A stretch of 64,000 nt of DNA from Sanguibacter keddieii DSM 10542 (GTDB lineage: Bacteria; Actinomycetota; Actinomycetes; Actinomycetales; Cellulomonadaceae): positions 3,844,001 through 3,908,000 of the forward strand of contig NC_013521.1 in NCBI RefSeq assembly GCF_000024925.1. The letters run 5' to 3'. Made by a program: the position numbers and the translations under genes. Positions within the stretch are counted from its first letter, which is position 1; the number at the start of each line of letters is the position of its first letter. The notes under the pieces are model-generated. The model was not told where the DNA came from and ran no database searches. It saw nothing but the letters and a program-made list of their open reading frames with translations. Shown here piece after piece: positions 8,582 through 15,742 of this stretch.

Positions 8582-9907
8582 ATGACCGACCGCACCGCCC
8601 CTCGTCCGCCGCAGCCGAGCCGCGCCTACCTCGAGGCTCTCGACGCGACGACCCGCCGCAGGGCCGCGGCCTTCGTGCCGCTGGTCTCGGGGCACTCTGG
8701 CTCACCCGCCGACGTCCGCGAGCGCGTCCTCGCACGGGCCGCGACGCAGGAGGACGACGTCGTCGCGCTGGCCCACGAGGTGTTCGAGCACGCCGAGGAG
8801 GCCTTCGAGGAGGTGCAGAGCGTCGCGGCGCTCGCCGCGCTCCTGCGCGAGCACGGGCACGCGGTGGAGGTCGGGACGCACGGACTCAGCACGTCGCTGC
8901 GCGCGAGCGCCGGGCAGACGGACGGTCCGACGGTCGCGATCGTCGCGGAGTACGACGCGCTGCCGGAGATCGGCCACGCCTGCGGGCACCACATCATCGC
9001 GGCGGCCGCGACGGGCGCGTTCCTGGCGCTCGCCCAGGAAGACCTGCCGGGTCGTGTGCTGCTGCTCGGCACCCCTGCGGAAGAGGGCAACAGCGGCAAG
9101 GAGATCCTCGCGCGGGCCGGGTTCTTCGACGGGGTCGACGCCGCGATCATGGTCCACCCCTTCGGGTACGACGTGGTCGACCAGCCGTTCCTCGGGCGCC
9201 GCCAGCTCGTGGTGCGGTACACCGGGGTCGCGGCGCACGCGTCGGCCCAGCCGTTCATGGGGCGCAACGCCCTCGACGCGGTAGCGCTCAACTACCAGGC
9301 CGTGGGGCTGCTGCGGCAGTACCTGCCGCCGAGCGACCGGGTGCACGGGGTGGTCCGCGAGGGTGGGACGCGCCCGTCGATCGTCACCGAGACGGCGGTC
9401 GTCGAGTACTACGTGCGCTCTGCCGAGGCGTCGACGCTCAAGGACCTCTCGGCGCGTCTCGAGGACATCGCGCACGGCGTCGCGCAGGCGACGGGGACCG
9501 TCGCCGAGCTCGCGTGGGACCCGGTGCCGTACACCTTGCCGCTGCGCACCAACGGGCCGCTCGCGGCCCGCTGGGCCGAGCACCAGGCCGGGCGCGGGCG
9601 CACCGCGCTCGCCGGTGGCGTGGTGCCCGCCGAGCTCGCGGCGTCGACGGACTTCGGCAACGTGAGCGTCCGCATCCCGTCGATCCACCCGATGATCGCG
9701 GTGAGCGACCCCGAGATCGCGCTGCACACCCGCGAGTTCGCGGCCGCCGGAGCCACGGAGGCTGGTGACCGCGCTGCCCTCGACGGGGCGGTGGGCCTCG
9801 CGCTCACCGCGCTCGACTGGTTGTACGACCCGGCGCTGCGGGCGGACGTCCGGGAGGACTTCGAGGCCGCCGGTGGCGTCGTGGACGTCGCGGGGTACTT
9901 CGCATGA
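8582..9907 (+). CDS. M20-family amidohydrolase/peptidase
   Basis: A 441-residue M20D-type metallohydrolase, the family of aminobenzoyl-glutamate, indole-acetyl-amino-acid and N-acyl-amino-acid hydrolases. The metal-site motif YDALPEIGHACGHH (Cys134, His136) and the Glu pair in TPAEEGNSGK (167-168) match this subgroup, and the dimerisation domain follows at about residues 205-320. AGGAG lies just before the ATG, and a TAGGGT box about 100 bases upstream may be the promoter. The gene overlaps the next by four bases (ATGA), so the two products are probably made together. The substrate is likely an N-acyl amino acid or short peptide. Confidence 0.88.
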   Translation: MTDRTAPRPPQPSRAYLEALDATTRRRAAAFVPLVSGHSGSPADVRERVLARAATQEDDVVALAHEVFEHAEEAFEEVQSVAALAALLREHGHAVEVGTHGLSTSLRASAGQTDGPTVAIVAEYDALPEIGHACGHHIIAAAATGAFLALAQEDLPGRVLLLGTPAEEGNSGKEILARAGFFDGVDAAIMVHPFGYDVVDQPFLGRRQLVVRYTGVAAHASAQPFMGRNALDAVALNYQAVGLLRQYLPPSDRVHGVVREGGTRPSIVTETAVVEYYVRSAEASTLKDLSARLEDIAHGVAQATGTVAELAWDPVPYTLPLRTNGPLAARWAEHQAGRGRTALAGGVVPAELAASTDFGNVSVRIPSIHPMIAVSDPEIALHTREFAAAGATEAGDRAALDGAVGLALTALDWLYDPALRADVREDFEAAGGVVDVAGYFA

Positions 9908-10899
9908 GCGCCGCAGCAGCGTCGGCCGCGACGCCCGTCGTCCACGCGGTCCACGAGAACCCGGAGTGGTTCGGTGTGTTCGCCGAGGCCCTCGAGGCCG
10001 AGGGCGTCCCGTACCGGGAGCTCGTGCTGACCGGTGGCGTGCTCGACCTCGACGACCCGCCGCCGCCCGGCGTCGTGTGGTCGCGGTTCAGCGCGTCGTC
10101 GCACACCCGCGGGCACGGGCTGTCCAAGGAGCACACGCGGGCGGTCCTCGCGTGGGCCGAGGGGGCGGGCCGCCGGGTCGTCAACGGGCGCGCTGTGCTG
10201 GAGCTCGAGGTGTCCAAGGTCCTCCAGCTGAGCGCGCTGCGCGCCGCCGGGATCGACGTCCCCCGCACCCGCGTGGTCGTCGGCACCGAGCACCTGCTCG
10301 CCGCCGCGCAGGACTTCCCGACGCCCTTCGTCACCAAGCACAACCAGGGCGGCAAGGGCCTGGGCGTGCAGCGCTTCGACCACGTCGACGAGCTCGCCGC
10401 GGTGCTCGCGGCCGGGGACTTCGAGGAGCCCGTCGACGGCGTGACGCTGCTCCAGGAGTACGTGCAGCCGCGCGACGGGTCGATCACCCGCGTGGAGATC
10501 GTCGGCGGCGAGCACCTCTACTCGGTGCGGGCCGACACCCTGCGCGGCGGGTTCCAGCTGTGCCCGGCGGACGCGTGCGCCGTCGACCCGACGACGGGGC
10601 GCCCTGTGCTGCCGCCCGGCGCGACGCTCGCGCCGGAGCCCGGGGTGTCGTTGTTCTCGCTGCGCGAGGAACTCGACCCGGGGATCGTCGAGAAGTACCT
10701 CGCGTTCACGCGGGCGCACGGCATCGAGATCGCGGGGATCGAGCTCATCGAGTCCGCCGACGGGCGCGTGCTCACCTACGACGTCAACACGAACACGAAC
10801 TACAACCCGCAGGTCGAGGCGGCCGCTCCGCGCAGCGGGCCGCGTGAGGTGGCGCGGTACCTCGGGAGGTTGCTGGAGGAGGAGCGGGCGCGCGGCTGA
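9904..10899 (+). CDS. ATP-grasp ligase (RimK/alpha-L-glutamate-ligase-like)
   Basis: A 331-residue ATP-grasp enzyme. Features visible are the nucleotide-binding lysine region FVTKHNQGGKGLGVQRF (~residues 140-156), the hinge segment LLQEYV and the Mg-binding DVNTNTNYNPQVEA near the C-terminus. These match small ligases that join a carboxylate to an amine through an acyl phosphate. The gene begins inside the stop codon of the M20 hydrolase, so one enzyme could form and the other cleave related amide bonds. No substrate can be assigned from sequence. Confidence 0.82.
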   Translation: MSAAAASAATPVVHAVHENPEWFGVFAEALEAEGVPYRELVLTGGVLDLDDPPPPGVVWSRFSASSHTRGHGLSKEHTRAVLAWAEGAGRRVVNGRAVLELEVSKVLQLSALRAAGIDVPRTRVVVGTEHLLAAAQDFPTPFVTKHNQGGKGLGVQRFDHVDELAAVLAAGDFEEPVDGVTLLQEYVQPRDGSITRVEIVGGEHLYSVRADTLRGGFQLCPADACAVDPTTGRPVLPPGATLAPEPGVSLFSLREELDPGIVEKYLAFTRAHGIEIAGIELIESADGRVLTYDVNTNTNYNPQVEAAAPRSGPREVARYLGRLLEEERARG

Positions 10900-10923
10900 G
10901 GAGGGATCTGTGCACGTCGTCGC

Positions 10924-10960
10924 GCCTTGCTTACACTTCTGGCGGAAGTGTAAGCAAGGC
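10924..10960. terminator. AT-richer hairpin between convergent genes
   Basis: A perfect 16-bp stem with arms GCCTTGCTTACACTTC and its complement (10924-10939 with 10945-10960), five-base loop TGGCG. It lies between the convergent ATP-grasp and GNAT genes. Its AT content is clearly higher than the other hairpins here, so it may be a different kind of element. Confidence 0.6.
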
Positions 10961-11012
10961 AGCCGCTTGATAGCACTTCCGAGTTCCGAGGCCCGGCCGC
11001 CGACGGTTCGAC

Positions 11013-11634
11013 CTACAGGTTCAGCACGTACTGCCGGCAGACGTAGACCCTGCTGAACTCCGCGCGCAGCTGTGCCTCCATCTCGAGCGGAGCGTGGGCG
11101 AAGGCGCGCACAGGCGTGGACAGCCCTTCCGGCGAGCGGAACCCTCGTGGGTCGTCGCCACCCTCCTTGTGGACATGCACGTACCGGTAGCGCTCGACGA
11201 AGCCCTGGGCCTGGTACCAACCGTTGGCCGCGGCGTCCTCTCGCGTCCAGGCGTCGAGGGACCCGAGACCCTGCGCACGGAGGCGCCCCACCGCGACCGC
11301 GAGCATCGCCGCGCCGATACCGCTGCGTGCGTGGTCCGGGTGGACGGCAAGGGTGTCGATGGTCGCCTCGGCCGCGTCGACCTCGACGTCGACGTCGAGG
11401 ATGCCGACCACCTCCTCCCCCTCCGGCGACGGGGAGACGGCCACCAGCCCGACAGACCGCTCCTCCAGGGGAGCCCTCCGAGGGCGCACGTCGTCGTAGT
11501 ACTGAGTACTGAGTACTGAGGAAGGAGAGCACCCGGCACCGCAGCCAGCCACGCTCGTCGGCGCTCTCGTAGTCACGGACGTGAAAGGGCGCAGGAGGCT
11601 TCGGTGTACTGCTGTTCTGCTGGGTCGTCCGCAT
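11013..11634 (-). pseudogene. GNAT N-acetyltransferase, frameshifted by a 7-bp tandem repeat
   Basis: A GNAT acetyltransferase whose coding frame is split. From ATG 11634 one frame gives FHVRDYESADERGWLRCRVL then SFLSTQYSVLRR; a second frame continues from STQYYDDVRP through the acetyl-CoA motif HPDHARSGIGAAMLAVAV to YVLNL at 11013. The break falls exactly in three tandem copies of a 7-bp unit (11498-11518). Removing one copy joins the frames as FLSTQYYDDV, which fits the start of this GNAT subfamily. The gene is therefore either inactivated or able to switch by slippage. A shorter frame from GTG 11576 exists but carries an out-of-frame N-terminus. No clear SD precedes 11634. Confidence 0.75.
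11498..11518. repeat. Three tandem copies of AGTACTG inside the GNAT gene
   Basis: Three perfect 7-bp units (11498-11504, 11505-11511, 11512-11518) followed by a partial AG. Seven is not a multiple of three, so each gain or loss changes the frame; two copies would restore the GNAT reading frame. Confidence 0.9.
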
Positions 11635-11810
11635 GGCTCGGGTCCGTCCGTCGTCTGGGTGTGCTGCAGGGCCCGGCGTGATCGGCCGGGGTCACTCGCA
11701 GATCGCTCATCTCGACGACATGAGCACCATGCTGGCGTGAGACAGGGGTCGTGTCATGCCTTTTGATGCCGCTCTAGTCCTGCGCCGTGCCAGCTCCGTC
11801 GCTCGAGGGC

Positions 11811-11840
11811 CTGGCACGAAGTCGGCACATCCGGTACTAT
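11811..11840 (+). promoter_or_regulatory. Promoter of the abi leader RNA
   Basis: CTGGCA and TACTAT separated by 18 bases, each matching the sigma-70 consensus in four of six positions. The predicted start point is about 11847, just upstream of the short terminated RNA. Confidence 0.5.
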
Positions 11841-11846
11841 CAGACC

Positions 11847-11901
11847 AATAGACCCCCTCCCAAGCCTCTCGACGATGCTCACATGGGAGGGGCCTTTTTT
11901 T
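11847..11901 (+). ncRNA. Short leader RNA with intrinsic terminator upstream of abi gene (abiF-RNA-like)
   Basis: A predicted RNA of ~55 nt. Its 3' half is a classic terminator: CCCCTCCCA (11854-11862) pairs perfectly with TGGGAGGGG (11884-11892) and is followed by a seven-T run. It ends just before the abi start codon at 11917. A structured RNA called the abiF motif is known upstream of Abi_2-family genes, and position and layout match; I cannot check its consensus here. It could act as an antitoxin-like RNA or as an attenuator. The 5' boundary is inferred from the promoter. Confidence 0.6.
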
Positions 11902-11916
11902 CTTCGCGGGGGGCGG

Positions 11917-12798
11917 ATGAAACCAGGTCTGACGGTGGAGCAGCAGGTTGCGCTCCTCGCCCAGCGCGATCTCGTCATCGACGACGAGGCTGCCTGCAGG
12001 ACGTTCCTCGTCTCGTGCAACTACTACCGGCTCTCTGGCTACGCTCGATACTTCCAGCGCGCCCCGCACCTCGGCGACGACACGTTCAAGCCAGGAACGA
12101 CCTTCGAGGACGTCCGCGCTGCCTACGTCGCCGACGAGGCACTGCGTGAGGCCCTCGGCAAGTCTCTCGCTCGTGTCGAGCTCATGCTGCGGACGCACGT
12201 AGCACGCGTGATCGCCGACGCGCACGGACCCTACGGGAGCTTCCTCGAGGAGCGCTTCTACACCGACGTCGGCGACGCCGAGCCGACAGTCGAGTCGCTC
12301 CTCCGCGACATCAGGCGAAGCAAGGACCGTCACATCCTGCGATATCTGGACGGCGACGACTTCAGCAGGCTCCCCGTATGGTCCGCCGTAGAGGCCTGGT
12401 CCTTCGGGACCTTGTCTCGAGCGGTCGAGCGAGGAGCGAGAGGGTCTCTCTCCGACTCCGTGGCCACCAGCGCCGGGATCGCAAAGGCCGGGTTCGCCTA
12501 CCGCGTCAGATCTCTGGTCTACCTCCGCAACCGGTGCGCCCATCACAGCCGCCTGTGGCACCACTCAGTCCTCGACGCGGGGCCGACACCGAACAACGTC
12601 CGGAAGAAGGCGAAACGACTCGCAGGACAGTTCGAGCCGCGCTCCGTCCTCGACGTCGTCGCCTCGCTGGACGACATGGCCTCGCGCGGGAACGCCGCCG
12701 ACCCCGTGCTCCCTCTGCTCCTGGAACGCCACACTCGGGACTCCGTGTTCTGGAAGGGTCTGGCCCGTCCGCAGAGCCCGCGAGACCACAGCGCCTGA
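11917..12798 (+). CDS. Abi_2-family abortive-infection protein (HEPN RNase)
   Basis: A 293-residue Abi_2 (AbiD/AbiF-like) protein. The N-terminal signature VSCNYYRLSGYARYFQ and the C-terminal motif LRNRCAHHSRLW are diagnostic. Arg204-Asn205...His209 forms the R-x4-H catalytic motif of HEPN ribonucleases, so it probably cleaves RNA when phage infection or loss of its inhibitor triggers it. An upstream ATG at 11875 lies inside the terminator hairpin; ATG 11917, with a G-rich ribosome-binding stretch after the T-run, is the sensible start. It stands alone, without phage or transposon genes next to it. Confidence 0.88.
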   Translation: MKPGLTVEQQVALLAQRDLVIDDEAACRTFLVSCNYYRLSGYARYFQRAPHLGDDTFKPGTTFEDVRAAYVADEALREALGKSLARVELMLRTHVARVIADAHGPYGSFLEERFYTDVGDAEPTVESLLRDIRRSKDRHILRYLDGDDFSRLPVWSAVEAWSFGTLSRAVERGARGSLSDSVATSAGIAKAGFAYRVRSLVYLRNRCAHHSRLWHHSVLDAGPTPNNVRKKAKRLAGQFEPRSVLDVVASLDDMASRGNAADPVLPLLLERHTRDSVFWKGLARPQSPRDHSA

Positions 12799-12824
12799 GC
12801 ACCGGCATCGCCGAGGCGACTCCG

Positions 12825-13295
12825 TCAGCCGAGGGCAGACAGCAGCGGGAACCAGTGCCGCTCGGTGAGCGGAGAACCGGGGCCGCGCGTGTCGACCCAC
12901 TGTCCCTCGACGGCGGGGACGCCCGTCGTCTCCCAGACCACGAAGTGCGCGAGCGGGACGGGCCAGCCGTAGCCCGGGACGCCCTCCGCGAACACGTTCC
13001 GCACGAATCCCACCGGCGCCAGGGGCGCGGCCTGGCCGAGGACGTCGTGAGCGAGGCGCTCCGCCGTGGCGCGCCCGTCAGGGTCGGAGGGCTCGACCGC
13101 GCGGGTCGGCAGGTCGAGGGCGGCCGTCTGCTCCCGGGGGACGCAGAAGACCTCGGTCCCGCGACGCAGCAGCAGCCGTACGAGGCAGGCCGGGGTCGGA
13201 GCGGTGGAAGAGCGCACCACCTCGGCGCGCGACCCGGGCGGCAGCCAGGGGGCGTCGGGGGTCGACCGGACCAGGACGTCGCTCTCGGAGGGCAT
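12825..13295 (-). CDS. Nudix-like hypothetical protein
   Basis: A 156-residue protein with the conserved order LVRLLLRRGTEVFCVPRE, DLPTRAVEPSDPDGRATAER, LGQAAPLAPVGFVRNVF and a C-terminal RHWFPLL. The layout resembles Nudix-fold proteins, but the helix region DGRATAERLAHDVLG lacks the paired glutamates of an active Nudix box (REUXEEXGU), so hydrolase activity is doubtful. A TAGGGT box ends six bases before the ATG, indicating a leaderless mRNA. It is convergent with the abi gene, separated by 26 bases. Confidence 0.65.
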   Translation of the reverse strand: MPSESDVLVRSTPDAPWLPPGSRAEVVRSSTAPTPACLVRLLLRRGTEVFCVPREQTAALDLPTRAVEPSDPDGRATAERLAHDVLGQAAPLAPVGFVRNVFAEGVPGYGWPVPLAHFVVWETTGVPAVEGQWVDTRGPGSPLTERHWFPLLSALG

Positions 13296-13324
13296 GGTCC
13301 CACCCTAGGCCGACCAGCCCCGCG

Positions 13325-13348
13325 CTTATCTACCGATCGGTAGGTAAG
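13325..13348. promoter_or_regulatory. TetR-type operator upstream of GH42 gene
   Basis: A 24-bp inverted repeat with arms CTTATCTACCGA and TCGGTAGGTAAG; 11 of 12 positions pair and the core CTACCGATCGGTAG is a perfect 14-bp palindrome. The related CTACCGA/TCGGTAG arms recur at 18563-18580 beside the TetR gene, so both sites are probably bound by that regulator. Confidence 0.75.
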
Positions 13349-13426
13349 ATGGTGCGTGTCCGACGAAAGACACAGCCGACGGGCACACCAGCGCCCGCGG
13401 CGGACGCGCGACGAAGGGTGACCACG

Positions 13427-15499
13427 GTGGACCAGCTGTTGTTCGGTGCGGCGTACTACGACGAGTACATGCCGACCGACCGGATCGACACGGACGTCGA
13501 GATGATGAAGGCCGCGGGCATCACCGTGGTGCGCATCGCCGAGTCCACCTGGAGCTCCCTCGAGCCCCAGCCGGGCGTCTTCGACTTCACGCACGTGGAC
13601 CGCGCGCTCGACGCCTTCGAGGCCGCCGGCATCCACGTGATCGTCGGGACCCCGACCTACGCGGTGCCCGCGTGGCTGGTGCAGTCGTACCCCGAGGTCC
13701 TCGCGGTGACCAACAACGGCGAGGGTCGCTACGGCGCCCGCCAGATCATGAACATCACCAGCCCGACGTACCGGTTCCACGCCGAGCGCGTCATCCGCCG
13801 CCTCATGGAGCGCACCGCGCACCGCCCGGGCGTCATCGGGTTCCAGGTCGACAACGAGACCAAGTACTACGAGGCCGCCTCCCACGACGTGCAGCGCGGG
13901 TTCGTCAAGTACCTGCGCGCGGAGTTCGACGACGACCTCGGCGCGCTCAACGACGCCTTCGGCCTCGCCTACTGGTCCAACCGCATCGACGCGTGGGAGG
14001 ACTTCCCCGACGTGCGCGGCACGATCAACGGCTCGCTCGGCGCGGAGTTCGCCAAGTACCGGCGTCGCCTCGTCGAGGAGTTCCTCGGCTGGCAGGCCGG
14101 GATCGTCCGCGAGTACTCGCGCGACGACCAGTTCGTCACGCAGAACTTCGACTTCGACTGGTCCCCCGGGTGGTCCTACGGGCTCCAGCCCTCCGTCGAC
14201 CACTTCAAGGCCGCCGCGACCGTCGACGTCGCCGGGGTGGACATCTACCACCCGACCCAGTCGCGCCTCACCGGCAAGGAGATCGCCTTCGGCGGCGACA
14301 TGACCCGTTCGATCAAGGGCGGTGACAACTACCTCGTCCTCGAGACCCAGGCGCAGGGCCAGGTCGGCTGGCTCCCCTACCCCGGGCAGCTGCGCCTCCA
14401 GGCGTACAGCCACCTGGCCAGCGGCGCCGACGGACTCATGTACTGGCACTGGCACTCGATCCACAACTCCTTCGAGACCTACTGGAAGGGCCTGCTCAGC
14501 CACGACCTCGAGACCAACCCGACCTACGAGGAGGCCGGCGTCTTCGGGCGCGAGGCCGCCGCCGCGGGTGACGCGCTGCTGCACCTGCGCAAGTCCAACA
14601 GGGTCGCGATCATGGTGAGCAACGAGGCGCTCACCGCGCTCCAGTGGTTCACCGTCGAGACCGGGTTCATCGACGGGGTCTTCGGCAGCTCGATCGGCTA
14701 CAACGACGTGCTCCGCTGGGTCTACGACGCGCTCTTCGAGCTCAACGTCGAGGTGGACTTCGTGTCGGCCGACGACCCGGACCTCGGCCGGTACGCGCTG
14801 GTCGTCGCCCCCGCGCTCTACTCGGCGCCAGAGTCGACCATCACCCGTCTGCGCGAGCACGTCGAGGCCGGCGGCCACCTGGTCACCACCTTCCGCACCG
14901 CGGTCGCCGACGAGCACGTCACCGTGTGGCACGACCGCGCACCGCACGGGCTCACCGGCACGCTGGGGGTCACCTACAACCAGTTCACGCGGCCCGACGG
15001 CGTCGGGCTCACGCTCCACGGAGACCTCGCGGAGGCCGCCACCACGCAGGGAGTCGAGGACGCACCGCAGGCGCAGCGCTTCATGGAGCTGCTCACCACC
15101 GAGGGCGCCGAGGTGCTCGCCGCGTACGACCACCCCGCCTACGGGGAGTACGCGGCGGTCACCCGTCAGCGGTCGGACTCGGGGTCGGGTGCTGGATCCG
15201 CGCTGCACCTCGGGACCATGACCTCCCCCGAGCTCGTCCGCGCCACCCTCGCCGTCGCCGTCCGCGACGCCGGGGTGTGGGACTGGCCGCAGGAGCTCGC
15301 CGGGACCGTCAGCGTCCGGCGCGGGACCAACGCCCGCGGCCGGGAGCTCACCTACCTGCTCAACTACTCAGCCGAGCCGGTGACCCTCGACAGCCCTGTC
15401 GCCGGGCGGTCGGTGCTCGGTGACGTAGAGGTCGCAGTCGGCGAGACGCTGACGATCGGCGCCTGGGACCTGCTGGTGGTCGAGGGCGAGATCGGCTGA
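13427..15499 (+). CDS. GH42 beta-galactosidase
   Basis: A 690-residue glycoside hydrolase family 42 enzyme, hydrolysing terminal beta-galactosides of oligosaccharides. The TIM-barrel opening FGAAYYDEYMP is followed by the acid/base site FQVDNETKYY (Glu144) and the nucleophile in LVLETQ (Glu306), then a trimerisation domain and a small C-terminal beta domain. No signal peptide is present, so it acts inside the cell on imported sugars. I use GTG 13427, which has GAAGGG eight bases upstream; ATG 13349 sits against the operator and is implausible. Control by the TetR at 18664 is likely from the shared operator. Confidence 0.92.
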   Translation: MDQLLFGAAYYDEYMPTDRIDTDVEMMKAAGITVVRIAESTWSSLEPQPGVFDFTHVDRALDAFEAAGIHVIVGTPTYAVPAWLVQSYPEVLAVTNNGEGRYGARQIMNITSPTYRFHAERVIRRLMERTAHRPGVIGFQVDNETKYYEAASHDVQRGFVKYLRAEFDDDLGALNDAFGLAYWSNRIDAWEDFPDVRGTINGSLGAEFAKYRRRLVEEFLGWQAGIVREYSRDDQFVTQNFDFDWSPGWSYGLQPSVDHFKAAATVDVAGVDIYHPTQSRLTGKEIAFGGDMTRSIKGGDNYLVLETQAQGQVGWLPYPGQLRLQAYSHLASGADGLMYWHWHSIHNSFETYWKGLLSHDLETNPTYEEAGVFGREAAAAGDALLHLRKSNRVAIMVSNEALTALQWFTVETGFIDGVFGSSIGYNDVLRWVYDALFELNVEVDFVSADDPDLGRYALVVAPALYSAPESTITRLREHVEAGGHLVTTFRTAVADEHVTVWHDRAPHGLTGTLGVTYNQFTRPDGVGLTLHGDLAEAATTQGVEDAPQAQRFMELLTTEGAEVLAAYDHPAYGEYAAVTRQRSDSGSGAGSALHLGTMTSPELVRATLAVAVRDAGVWDWPQELAGTVSVRRGTNARGRELTYLLNYSAEPVTLDSPVAGRSVLGDVEVAVGETLTIGAWDLLVVEGEIG

Positions 15500-15505
15500 A
15501 CCGCA

Positions 15506-15585
15506 GGCCGGTCGGCTGGCCAGGTCGGCCGGCCGGCTGGCCAGGTCGGTCGGCCGACCGGCCAGGTCGGCCGGCCGGCGAGGTC
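15506..15585. repeat. 21-bp GC-rich tandem repeat, ~3.8 copies
   Basis: Four consecutive units, GGCCGGTCGGCTGGCCAGGTC-like (15506-15526, 15527-15547, 15548-15568 and a 17-bp partial 15569-15585), directly after the GH42 stop. Units differ at a few bases. They are short, adjacent and without spacers, so this is not CRISPR. Confidence 0.85.
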
Positions 15586-15586
15586 G

Positions 15587-15646
15587 TGAGTTCGGAGCGA
15601 GTTCGGCACTGATACGGCACGAACTCACTCCGAAGTCACGAACTCA
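15587..15646. terminator. Nested inverted repeat between convergent GH42 and GH30 genes
   Basis: Two GAGTTCG elements and two CGAACTC elements form nested stems: outer TGAGTTCG/CGAACTCA (15587-15594 with 15639-15646) and inner GAGTTCG/CGAACTC (15599-15605 with 15620-15626). It probably ends transcription from both sides; no T-tract is present. The rest of the gap to 15742 holds nothing else I can recognise. Confidence 0.5.
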
Positions 15647-15742
15647 GCAAGGTGCTGGTGGGCCCAGGCCACGGAGGCAGCACGACAGGGTGGTGGTGGC
15701 AGAGTGCGCCGCCACCACCCGACCCGGAGTGCCGCGAAACGG

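Noticed and set aside
11875-11917. Earlier ATG for the abi gene at 11875
   Set aside because: It lies in the loop of the terminator hairpin (11854-11892) and would translate the stem and T-run. ATG 11917 follows the terminator and begins the conserved region.
13349-13427. ATG 13349 as the start of the GH42 gene
   Set aside because: It directly abuts the operator, has no ribosome binding site and adds 26 residues of basic low-complexity sequence before the conserved FGAAYYDEYMP. GTG 13427 has GAAGGG at a good distance.
15506-15585. CRISPR-like array
   Set aside because: The 21-bp units are directly adjacent with no unique spacers, and no cas gene is near.
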